DNA from: Salinibacterium hongtaonis
Lineage (GTDB): Bacteria; Actinomycetota; Actinomycetes; Actinomycetales; Microbacteriaceae
Length of the DNA stretch: 64,000 nucleotides
Assembly (NCBI RefSeq): GCF_003065485.1
Contig: NZ_CP026951.1
Coordinates: 2,480,001 to 2,544,000, forward strand
Direction: 5' to 3'
The first letter of the stretch is position 1. Every line of letters starts with the position of its first letter. Both the position numbers and the translations under genes were made by a program. The notes beneath the pieces are model-generated. The model did not search any database, was not told where the DNA came from, and worked only from the letters and a program-made list of their open reading frames with translations. Below, piece by piece: positions 17,725 through 24,531 of this stretch.

Positions 17725-19133
17725 ACGACCATTGAGAGCAGCTCTGGCTCCGAATGCAGTGCAGGTGTGAGCGAATCCCAGGCCGCCCGCAGCGCGGCCA
17801 CGGCGCGATCGGTTTCGGCGGGCGAGTAGCTGTGCGGGATGCGAAGGTGGCGTTCGAATGCGCCGTCGATGCCAAAACGGGGCCCCGCCGTAATGGCGAG
17901 CCCTTCGGCGCGCGCGGCGAGCGTGAGCTGAGAGCTGACGGGGGCACCGAGGTTGACCCACGTCGTAAGCCCGCCTCCGGCGAGGGGCACCGACCACTCG
18001 GGGAACGCTCGGGTGAGGGCAGAAACGAGGTGGTCTCGACCTGCCCGCAGTTGCTCCCTGCGGGTCTTCAGCACCGTCTCGTAGTCGGCGAGCACATGGG
18101 TCACCACGAGCTGCTCAAGAATCGGCGTGCCCAGGTCGCCCGCTAGTCGGTTGCGGGCGAGCCGCTGAATGAGCGCCGGTTCCGCGCGGATCCACCCCAC
18201 CCGCAGGCCGCCCCACACAGTCTTGCCGACGGACCCGACCGTGATCGCATCCCCAAAACTCGCCAGCGGCGGCATGGGTTCGGCCCCGTCGATGCCGAGT
18301 TCGGCCATGGTCTCGTCGGCGATGAGCCTGGTGCCGTGCATGCTCGCCAGCCCCGCCACTCGTTCGCGAAGCTCGAGCGACATGCTGCACCCCGTGGGGT
18401 TGTGAAAGTCGGGCATGAGGTAGCCGATTGCGGGGCTGCTGCGACGGATGCCCTGCTCCAGCGCGGCCTCATCCCAGCCGTCGTCAACGCTCACACTGAC
18501 AGGAACGATGCGGGCGCCGGCACCCCGCACCGCCTCGAAGGCGTGCGGGTAGGTCGGCACCTCGATCAGCGCACTGTCGCCGCGACCAATCAGGGTGCGC
18601 GCAAGTAGGGCGATGGCGTGCTGGGCACCGATCGTCACCATGATCTGTTCGGGGTGGGTTGCGAGCCCTCGCCGGCAGAACTGGTCGGCGATGGCCGCGC
18701 GCAACACGGGCAGGCCGAACGGGTCGAAACCGGTTTCGCCCAGATAGGACGGCAGCTCATCGGCTGCACGGCGGACCGCCTCGGCCACCCCGGGGATCGC
18801 AGGTAGAGCGGCCTTGGTGAAGTCGAGAAACTCGCTGCCTGCCGGCTCGGCGAGCGCGAGCGGCCTGTGCGGAAGGCGCGTGACACTGCCCGACCCGCGC
18901 ACACTATCCAGGTAGCCAACATCGCGCAGTTCGGCGTAGGCCGACGACACCGTGGTTCGGCTGAGTCCCAGATGCTCGGCGAGCTCGCGTTCTGCGGCAA
19001 TGCGGGTGCCCACGGGGATACGCCCGTCAAGCACGAGCAGTCGGATGCGGTCGGCGAGCGCCACATAGGCGGCACCGTTTGCACGCCAATCACCCAGAAG
19101 AGTGGCCAGTGCGCGGGCTGTCAGAACGGACAT
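17721..19133 (-). CDS. MocR-type regulator (GntR HTH fused to aminotransferase domain), YczR-like
   Basis: A 470-residue fusion. Residues about 10-80 are a GntR winged helix (GTRIAAERELAEHLGLSRTT, then SSAYAELRDVGYL); the remainder is a fold-type I aminotransferase domain with DFHNPTG and the PLP-lysine motif SVGKTVWGGLRVGW. The ATG at 19133 begins the HTH domain directly. MocR proteins sense PLP-related ligands and usually regulate the divergent gene. Here that is the YczE gene starting 56 bases away, the pairing known for YczR. A second yczE lies on its other side. The role is firm by family; the effector is unknown. Confidence 0.88.
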   Translation of the reverse strand: MSVLTARALATLLGDWRANGAAYVALADRIRLLVLDGRIPVGTRIAAERELAEHLGLSRTTVSSAYAELRDVGYLDSVRGSGSVTRLPHRPLALAEPAGSEFLDFTKAALPAIPGVAEAVRRAADELPSYLGETGFDPFGLPVLRAAIADQFCRRGLATHPEQIMVTIGAQHAIALLARTLIGRGDSALIEVPTYPHAFEAVRGAGARIVPVSVSVDDGWDEAALEQGIRRSSPAIGYLMPDFHNPTGCSMSLELRERVAGLASMHGTRLIADETMAELGIDGAEPMPPLASFGDAITVGSVGKTVWGGLRVGWIRAEPALIQRLARNRLAGDLGTPILEQLVVTHVLADYETVLKTRREQLRAGRDHLVSALTRAFPEWSVPLAGGGLTTWVNLGAPVSSQLTLAARAEGLAITAGPRFGIDGAFERHLRIPHSYSPAETDRAVAALRAAWDSLTPALHSEPELLSMVV

Positions 19134-19151
19134 ACGGGCCACTATAGACAG

Positions 19152-19184
19152 ATTGGCCTCTTGATAGAAGGCCACTCGACCAAT
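19152..19184. promoter_or_regulatory. Nested inverted repeats between yczR-like and yczE genes
   Basis: The 56-base divergent region holds an outer pair ATTGG (19152-19156) / CCAAT (19180-19184) around an inner pair TGGCCT (19154-19159) / AGGCCA (19169-19174). The position is right for the MocR regulator's operator acting on both promoters. Binding is inferred. Confidence 0.5.
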
Positions 19185-19189
19185 TGGAT

Positions 19190-19843
19190 ATGTACGTGAC
19201 CCGACGAATCCTTCAACTCCTGAGCGGCCTGTTCTTCTATGGCCTCGCCATCGCCATGATGCTGCGCGCCGGCCTGGGGGCGACCCCGTGGGATGTGCTG
19301 TCACAGGGGATCGCCCTGCAGACGGGGCTCGGATTCGGCCTTGTCACGGTGCTCATCTCGGGAGTTGTTCTGCTGCTCTGGATTCCCATCCGGCAAAAGC
19401 CCGGCATCGGCACCGTGCTCAACGCCCTGCTCGTCGGCCCCTCCGCCGACCTCGGCCTGCTCCTCATCGGCAGCCCCACCCAGCTCTGGGCGCAGATCAC
19501 CCTCTTCGCGGGAGGGCTTGCGCTGCTCGCCATCGCCACGGGGCTCTACATCGGCGCCCGCTTCGGACCCGGCCCGCGCGACGGGCTTATGACCGGCGTG
19601 CATAACCGCACCGGCTGGCCTATCTGGGTGGTTCGCACCGGCATCGAGGCCACGGTGCTCGTGATCGGCTGGATGCTCGGGGGCGTCGTCGGCCTCGGAA
19701 CGCTCGCATTCGCCCTGCTCATCGGGCCCATGGTGGGAGTGACCCTGCCCCTGCTCCGCGTTCCCGAGAAGCCGGGGCCGGGCGAGGACTCCATCCCGCT
19801 CAACCCGCACGCACCCATGGCCCCGAAGGAGGCGTCAGCATGA
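19190..19843 (+). CDS. YczE/YitT-type integral membrane protein 2
   Basis: A 217-residue paralogue of the protein at 17119-17724. It has the same landmarks: GLGATPWDVLSQGI, LLWIPIRQKPGIGTVLNALL and GLYIGARFGPGPRDGLMTG, with about five membrane segments and a Pro-rich tail. Starts at TTG 19184, ATG 19190 or GTG 19196 are possible; none has a ribosome site and I use the ATG. It is divergent from the MocR gene and probably its main target. The stop overlaps the next small gene by ATGA. Confidence 0.85.
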   Translation: MYVTRRILQLLSGLFFYGLAIAMMLRAGLGATPWDVLSQGIALQTGLGFGLVTVLISGVVLLLWIPIRQKPGIGTVLNALLVGPSADLGLLLIGSPTQLWAQITLFAGGLALLAIATGLYIGARFGPGPRDGLMTGVHNRTGWPIWVVRTGIEATVLVIGWMLGGVVGLGTLAFALLIGPMVGVTLPLLRVPEKPGPGEDSIPLNPHAPMAPKEASA

Positions 19844-19968
19844 TCGGATTCGCCATTGCCGTCACCGCCCTCAGCGTCTGGGCCGCTCTGGCGACTATCG
19901 AGGTGGTGCGGCGCGACGGCTACGGCCGGGTGCCTCACCGCGAGCTCGGCTACAGCCTGTCGGCGTAG
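19840..19968 (+). CDS. 42-residue single-helix membrane protein
   Basis: The ATG at 19840 overlaps the yczE 2 stop (ATGA) and reads through to TAG at 19966-19968. Residues 2-20 are hydrophobic (IGFAIAVTALSVWAALATI); they are followed by EVVRRDGYGRVPHRELG. The DGYGRVP segment resembles small actinobacterial hypothetical proteins. The tight coupling to yczE 2 and the conserved-looking tail argue that it is translated. The last 19 bases overlap, on the other strand, the end of the MerR gene. Function unknown. Confidence 0.6.
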   Translation: MIGFAIAVTALSVWAALATIEVVRRDGYGRVPHRELGYSLSA

Positions 19969-20687
19969 GCCGCCATCGCATCCCTCACGTAGGTCGCCCC
20001 TTCGAGCCCGCCATAGTTCGCACCGAAGCGTGGGTCGTCCACGTACATCTGCCCCAGGCCGCGGATCGCCTCGGCCGGCACCTCTCGCCCCTGCCAGCCC
20101 GCGCGAATCCAGTCGACGTGCCGGCGCGTAATCTCCTGCGCGATGTCGCCGCTCGCCGGCTCCCCCGACTCCAACGCCGCCCGAAAATCGGCCTGAATCT
20201 GCTGCTGTTGCCGCAGGAATTGGCCCTTGTCAGCATCCGGCTGCGCCCGCCACCAGGAGTCCCCCTCAGCGGCGGCCTTGGCGCCCCAGCGCTCCTCGAC
20301 CTCTTCTTTGTATTGGGCATTGTCGAACCCGTCGAACATGTGCTCAGCCATGAGCGGCACCCCTGCTTTCATTCGTGTGAGTGTTGACTCGACCGCAGCG
20401 ATCTGCCGGTCGAGCCTCGAGTGTTCGTTTCGCAACCAGTCCAGATGGGCGGCAAGAGCATCCGCGTCGTCGGCGCCGTCGAGCACTTCGCCGATCGCGG
20501 GCAACCCGAGCCCGAGACCACGCAGCAGCAGGATGCGCTGCAGCCGCACGAGCGCGCGTTCGTCGTAGTGGCGGTAGCCGTTCGCGGCGATGCGTGTCGG
20601 TTGAAGCAGTCCAATGGCGTCGTAGTGCCGCAGCGTGCGGCTCGTCGTTGCGGCGAGCTGGGCGACCTGCTGAATCGGCCAATCCAT
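19950..20687 (-). CDS. MerR family regulator with TipAS domain (TipA-like)
   Basis: A 245-residue regulator. Residues 1-70 are the MerR winged helix (VAQLAATTSRTLRHYDAIGL, then GYRHYDERALVRLQRI), residues about 75-110 a dimer coiled coil, and about 115-245 the TipAS antibiotic-recognition domain (HMFDGFDNAQYKEEVEERWG, QMYVDDPRFGANYGG). TipA proteins activate transcription when they trap thiopeptide-like or other amphipathic drugs. A perfect TTGACG-TTG-CGTCAA dyad lies 67 bases upstream. No obvious export target is adjacent apart from itself. Confidence 0.9.
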   Translation of the reverse strand: MDWPIQQVAQLAATTSRTLRHYDAIGLLQPTRIAANGYRHYDERALVRLQRILLLRGLGLGLPAIGEVLDGADDADALAAHLDWLRNEHSRLDRQIAAVESTLTRMKAGVPLMAEHMFDGFDNAQYKEEVEERWGAKAAAEGDSWWRAQPDADKGQFLRQQQQIQADFRAALESGEPASGDIAQEITRRHVDWIRAGWQGREVPAEAIRGLGQMYVDDPRFGANYGGLEGATYVRDAMAAYADRL

Positions 20688-20753
20688 GCGTCTCCTTCGT
20701 TCAGAACCTGCCGCGCATCCGCTGCCGCATCGGCGGTGTGATCAGCCTAAACA

Positions 20754-20768
20754 TTGACGTTGCGTCAA
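20754..20768. promoter_or_regulatory. Perfect dyad upstream of the TipA-like gene
   Basis: TTGACG-TTG-CGTCAA is a 6-base perfect inverted repeat with a 3-base centre. Its half contains a -35-like TTGACG, as is usual for MerR-family operators that lie within the promoter. Autoregulation is likely but not shown. Confidence 0.55.
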
Positions 20769-20832
20769 AGTCAAACGCCGATAACTCCGACTGAGCTGGG
20801 AGTTCGTCGCGGCCCTTGCGGAGTTCTCGACT

Positions 20833-20869
20833 CGCGATATAGCGTGAATCCTGCAAACGCGATATAGCT
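20833..20869. promoter_or_regulatory. Direct repeat CGCGATATAGC upstream of the DUF4097/PadR pair
   Basis: The 11-base CGCGATATAGC occurs at 20833-20843 and 20858-20868, 25 bases apart, ending 17 bases before the ATG at 20886. Such AT-rich cores in front of a padR operon are candidate PadR sites; each also contains a -10-like TATAG. Confidence 0.4.
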
Positions 20870-20885
20870 CGATAGGAGAATCTCC

Positions 20886-21689
20886 ATGGCCCGCGAAAAA
20901 TGGCTGCTCGACGGCCCTAAAACCATCGACTTTGACAGGGTCCGTAGCCTCAAGGTGGCGCTCATCTCCGGGCAGATCGACATCGTCGCCCACGACGAGC
21001 CGGGCGCCCGCGTCGAGGTTCACTCCGTGCGGGGAAAGCCGCTCAAGGTGAGCAATGACGATGGGGTGCTCGAAGTCGATCACCCGCAGCTCGGCTGGGA
21101 CAACTTTCTCGACGTTTTCGCCTACTTCAAGGGAGACTCGTCCGCAGAAGTCAGCATCATGGTGCCTCGCGATGTCGCTCTCAAGTTCGGCGTCGTCAGC
21201 GCCAGCGCCCTCATCTCTGGCGTCGAGACGGATGCCAAGATCAGCACGGTCAATGGCGAGGTCGTCATCGACGGCGTCACCGGTGCCCTCGACCTCAACT
21301 CCGTCAACGGCGAGGTCCTGGTTCGCGACCACACCGGCAAGGTGAGCGCCCGCACCGTCAGCGGCGATGTCACAGCGGCCGGCGCGATCGACAAGCTCAC
21401 GTGCGACAGCGTCTCTGGCAACATCTTTCTCGACCTCACCGGAACGCCCGATGACGTTCGCGTCAACACCGTGTCTGGTGCTGTCACCATGAGGCTCGCG
21501 GCGGGAACGCCCGCCTCCTACCGCATCACCACGGCATCCGGCCGGCTTCACCTCGACGACTCCGACATCACCGGAGTGCACGGAACCTACACGGGCAAGT
21601 ACGGCGAGCTCTCTGAAAACTGGCTCGAATTCAAGGCCAATACCGTGAGCGGCAACGTCTCGGTGCTTCACGCAAAGGTCACGGCATGA
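20886..21689 (+). CDS. DUF4097-type beta-repeat protein
   Basis: A 267-residue protein with no signal peptide or membrane segment. From about residue 100 it is built of short repeated strands such as KISTVNGEVVIDGVTG, DLNSVNGEVLVRDHTG, ARTVSGDVTAAGAID and VNTVSGAVTM, the S-V-x-G repeat of DUF4097 domains that form a parallel beta solenoid. A TAGGAGAA ribosome site precedes the ATG at 20886. The stop overlaps the padR start (ATGA), a pairing common in actinobacteria. Its molecular role is unknown; it may modulate the adjacent PadR regulator or an envelope stress response. Confidence 0.83.
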   Translation: MAREKWLLDGPKTIDFDRVRSLKVALISGQIDIVAHDEPGARVEVHSVRGKPLKVSNDDGVLEVDHPQLGWDNFLDVFAYFKGDSSAEVSIMVPRDVALKFGVVSASALISGVETDAKISTVNGEVVIDGVTGALDLNSVNGEVLVRDHTGKVSARTVSGDVTAAGAIDKLTCDSVSGNIFLDLTGTPDDVRVNTVSGAVTMRLAAGTPASYRITTASGRLHLDDSDITGVHGTYTGKYGELSENWLEFKANTVSGNVSVLHAKVTA

Positions 21690-22396
21690 CCCCCGTATTC
21701 GGCCACGGACACCTCCGCCTCTATCTGCTCAGCCTGCTCTCGGAGCGGCCGATGCACGGATACGAGCTCATCCAGGCCCTCAGCGACCGGTTTGGCGGAA
21801 CCTATATTCCGAGCGCCGGAACCATCTACCCGCGCCTCGCCAAGCTGGGCGAAGAGGGCCTCGTCACGCGGGAGGCCGACGGCCGCAAGACCGTTTACTC
21901 GATCACGGATGCCGGGCGGGTCGAACTCGCCTCCCGCCGGGCCGAACTCGACGACATCGAGAACGGTGTGACCGCCACCGTGCGGAGCCTCGCCGACGAG
22001 GTGCGCCTCAGCGTCAACGACGCGATGCGCACCCTGCGCGCGGACCTCGCCGCGGCGGCCCGCGGAGTGAAGGCGGAGTCTGCGGATGCGTCTGAGTCGG
22101 CGACCACGCCCCCAACTGCATCCGCTCCGGAATCGCCCGTGGGATCGGAACCTGATTCGGCAGCGGGGGCCGAGTCCGAGTCTCACAGTGACCCGGCGGC
22201 TCCGCACTCGACCGGCCGGTCCGAGGGAATGGCGTCGCGGCAACAGCTGCGCGACGCCGAGCTGGCCCTCACCGAGTTTCGGCACAGGGTTCAGGCGGAA
22301 CTGCGCTCACGCGCCGCCCGCAACACCCTGCCAGAGGACACCGCCGCACGCCTGCGCGACCGGCTCGACTCCGCCCTAACAGGCCTCTTCGAGTAG
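21686..22396 (+). CDS. PadR family transcriptional regulator (with DUF4097 partner)
   Basis: A 236-residue protein. The N-terminal winged helix (residues about 5-95) has YLLSLLSERPMHGYELIQAL, SAGTIYPRLAKLGEEGLV and KTVYSITDAG, all standard PadR features. Residues about 140-185 are a Ser/Ala/Glu/Pro-rich linker and the end is helical (ELALTEFRHRVQAELRS). It is translationally coupled to the DUF4097 gene. It likely represses its own operon. Confidence 0.9.
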   Translation: MTPVFGHGHLRLYLLSLLSERPMHGYELIQALSDRFGGTYIPSAGTIYPRLAKLGEEGLVTREADGRKTVYSITDAGRVELASRRAELDDIENGVTATVRSLADEVRLSVNDAMRTLRADLAAAARGVKAESADASESATTPPTASAPESPVGSEPDSAAGAESESHSDPAAPHSTGRSEGMASRQQLRDAELALTEFRHRVQAELRSRAARNTLPEDTAARLRDRLDSALTGLFE

Positions 22397-22483
22397 CCGC
22401 GGGCCGCTCGCTCGCGCCTCGCGGCTCGCGGCTCGCGCCGGTGGCTTACGCCACGCGCTCACGCCACGCGCCTGCGGCTTCGC
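22397..22483. other. GC-rich low-complexity spacer before the first long hairpin
   Basis: This stretch contains short imperfect direct repeats (GCGGCTCGCGGCTCGCG near 22418-22440; CGCTCACGCCACGCG and a similar run near 22450-22470). No open frame with sensible composition is seen. It lies between the padR stop and the hairpin at 22484. Confidence 0.5.
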
Positions 22484-22537
22484 GAGTGGTCACTTTCTGC
22501 ACCAAGACTCGGGTTTTGGTGCAGAAAGTGACCACTC
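22484..22537. repeat. Long hairpin element, left copy (upstream of the DUF559 gene)
   Basis: The arms at 22484-22505 and 22516-22537 are perfectly complementary over 22 bases (starting GAGTGGTCACTTTCTGC) with a 10-base loop. There is no U-run after it, so it does not look like a simple terminator. A nearly identical hairpin lies at 23693-23750, just past the gene at 22695. See the finding on the bracketed cassette. Confidence 0.92.
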
Positions 22538-22674
22538 ACGGCCCTGCGGCGAGGCAGCACGTGAGTCGAGGCACCACGGGTCAACCGTGAGCGCTGGGGT
22601 TTGGCGGCAGCTTCACACCAGATGGATGTTGCGAGCATCCACATGTGAGGGCACCGCGAGCGTGCCTACGGCGC

Positions 22675-22689
22675 CACGGTGACACCGTG
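22675..22689. promoter_or_regulatory. Perfect dyad next to the DUF559 gene start
   Basis: CACGGTG-A-CACCGTG is a perfect 7-base inverted repeat five bases before the ATG at 22695, occupying the ribosome-site position. It may be an operator or an RNA hairpin that limits translation. Confidence 0.45.
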
Positions 22690-22694
22690 AGCGG

Positions 22695-23696
22695 ATGCCC
22701 AGAAGAGTCGCACTTCCGCCCCAGTTACATGGCACTGCGTTTCGTCTTGGCGACCCGCTCGCGTCGGACGTGACGTTGGGACGCCTTCGCTCGGCGGATA
22801 TCGATCGTCCGTTCCGAGGCGTGCGAAGCGTCGGGCTTGACTTCAGCAGCACGCTCGCGCGCTGCCGCGCCTACGCGCCGCTCCTTCGCGAGGGCCAGTT
22901 CTTCTGCCTCACGACAGCAGCGATGCTCTACGCGATTCCTCTTCCCCGCGCGCTGGAGGAGGCCGGGGACCTTCACATCGCCGCGGGCCCAAGCGGTTCG
23001 CGCCCCCGAACCACCGGTGTCAGGGGGCACCGGCTGTCCCCGACAACCGCAGTGAGGCTCGTCGGGGGTCTGCGTGTCGAGAATCCTGTCTCGGTGTGGT
23101 GCCGCTTGGCTGAAGTCCTGGGCGAAGACGATCTCATTGCGGCGGGCGACTACCTCATCTCCGGTCGGGTTGGCGGCAACCGGGACAGCGGCAGCCGGGA
23201 CAGCGGCGGCAGCCGGGAGCAAGCCCTCGCCACCCTCAGCGAGCTGCGCGACGCAGTGACCGCCACCGCAGGATCGCGCGGCAGCCGCATCCGCCATTCC
23301 GCAATCAGCCAGGTGCGTGAGCGGGTCGACTCCCGCAGCGAAAGTCTGCTCCGGATGCTGCTGGTTCGAAGCGGATTGCCCGAACCGTTGGTGAATGTGC
23401 GGGCCTATCGCGCGGATGGCGTGCCGCTCGGTCGGCCAGACCTCAGCTACGTCGAAGCGAGGGTTGCCCTCGAGTATGAGGGCGATGGCCACCGCACCGA
23501 CGTGCGGCAATTTCGCTACGACATCGCCCGTCGCGAGCGGTTCGAGGATGCCGGATGGCGGGTGCGGCGGGTCACCGCGGACGATCTGAACCGCAGACCC
23601 CGACAGTTCGTGGCAGGTGTGCGCTCTCTACTCCTCGCACGAGGAATGCAGCTCTCGGCCCCTTCCGAGCCGCGCCGCCGCCGCACGGTCTCGTGA
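22695..23696 (+). CDS. DUF559-domain / AbiEi-like protein bracketed by hairpins
   Basis: A 333-residue protein. The N-terminal half (about 1-150) has a variable region and REGQFFCLTTAAMLYAIPLP, resembling actinobacterial proteins annotated AbiEi-like or DUF559. Residues about 235-320 look like a Vsr/DUF559 nuclease-fold domain: RPDLSYVEARVALEYEGDGH, RQFRYDIARRERFEDAGW and RVTADDLNRRP, with candidate acidic residues in PDLSY and EYEGDGH. A Gly/Ser/Arg run (DSGSRDSGGSREQ) joins the halves. The TGA stop at 23694-23696 lies inside the right hairpin arm. Possible roles are DNA cleavage, defence or hairpin mobilisation; none is proven. The family call is by pattern only. Confidence 0.68.
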   Translation: MPRRVALPPQLHGTAFRLGDPLASDVTLGRLRSADIDRPFRGVRSVGLDFSSTLARCRAYAPLLREGQFFCLTTAAMLYAIPLPRALEEAGDLHIAAGPSGSRPRTTGVRGHRLSPTTAVRLVGGLRVENPVSVWCRLAEVLGEDDLIAAGDYLISGRVGGNRDSGSRDSGGSREQALATLSELRDAVTATAGSRGSRIRHSAISQVRERVDSRSESLLRMLLVRSGLPEPLVNVRAYRADGVPLGRPDLSYVEARVALEYEGDGHRTDVRQFRYDIARRERFEDAGWRVRRVTADDLNRRPRQFVAGVRSLLLARGMQLSAPSEPRRRRTVS

Positions 23697-23750
23697 GTGG
23701 CCACTTTCTGCGCCACAACGAGACTTTTGGAGCAGAAAGTGGCCACTCAC
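23693..23750. repeat. Long hairpin element, right copy (contains the DUF559 stop codon)
   Basis: The arms at 23693-23715 and 23728-23750 match in 22 of 23 pairs (starting GTGAGTGGCCACTTTCTG) with a 12-base loop. It shares the core GAGTGG(T/C)CACTTTCTGC(A/G)CCA with the left copy at 22484-22537. The stop codon of the enclosed gene is part of the left arm. Confidence 0.92.
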
Positions 23751-23773
23751 CGCATCCCGGGATGCGCCCGTCA

Positions 23774-24421
23774 CTACCCCGCGAAACCGACCGGGATATA
23801 GACGTCTTGCACGCGGTCCGAGAGCGCCGTGTGGTCGTTGCGGGTGTAGATGGCGCACGCATCGACTCGGCAGTCGACGCCGTCGCCGACGGGGGACGGC
23901 ACTTCGAGGTATGCCGTGAAGGTGCCGGTTGCGGCGTCGTCGTAGCTGCGGGCACCAAAGAGCTTCCACGCCCAGTCGTCGTTGATCCAGTTGCTGGGGG
24001 CGAACTGCACCGAGCCCGCTTCCTGCTGCTCACCTTCGGTCGCGGGAACGCCGCCCAGACACGGTCCGGGCTTCGTTTCGGGGTTCGGAGCGATCTTGCA
24101 GATGGCGACGTAGATGCCCTGCGAGGTGTCGAATCCCGTGCCGGTGACCACAACGCGGTCGCCCTCGACTAACGCAGACGTGTCGACGGTGCCGCCGGGC
24201 TGCGCCGAAACAACGTCAAGGGTGCGGGTGCGCCCATCATCGCCGACGGCGGTGACGCTGAGCGGCCACTCCTCGTCGGAATCCACGACGGTTGAGGTGC
24301 CCTGCTGTTCGTGCGTCAGAATCGGCACGACAATTATCGCCACAGGCACGAGCACCACCACGAGAGCGGCAGCGACGATCCACGGCCATACCCGGCGACG
24401 CTTGCCCTGTGGTGTGCTCAC
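23774..24421 (-). CDS. Membrane-anchored protein with a neocarzinostatin-like Ig domain (hypothetical)
   Basis: A 215-residue protein with GTG start at 24421. Residues about 10-35 are one membrane anchor (VWPWIVAAALVVVLVPVAII) after a basic N terminus; the remainder should be outside the cell. The outer part has VVVTGTGFDTSQGIYVAICK, a GPCLGG turn, and DCRVDACAIYTRNDHTA with paired cysteines, a pattern resembling the all-beta neocarzinostatin-like domains of actinobacterial surface proteins. It converges on the DUF559 cassette. Function unknown. Confidence 0.6.
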   Translation of the reverse strand: MSTPQGKRRRVWPWIVAAALVVVLVPVAIIVVPILTHEQQGTSTVVDSDEEWPLSVTAVGDDGRTRTLDVVSAQPGGTVDTSALVEGDRVVVTGTGFDTSQGIYVAICKIAPNPETKPGPCLGGVPATEGEQQEAGSVQFAPSNWINDDWAWKLFGARSYDDAATGTFTAYLEVPSPVGDGVDCRVDACAIYTRNDHTALSDRVQDVYIPVGFAG

Positions 24422-24531
24422 CGCCCGATTCTATCGAGGGATGCCCCCGCATCCGCTGCGCTAGGAGGGCTACGCTTGCCGCCAAATTCTGCCACTTGCG
24501 TCGGGCCAGCATCGGCGTAGTGTTGCCGCTC

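Noticed and set aside
22484-22537. Reading the left hairpin as the padR terminator
   Set aside because: It lies 88 bases past the stop, has no U-run, and is almost identical to a hairpin on the other side of the next gene, so simple termination does not explain it.
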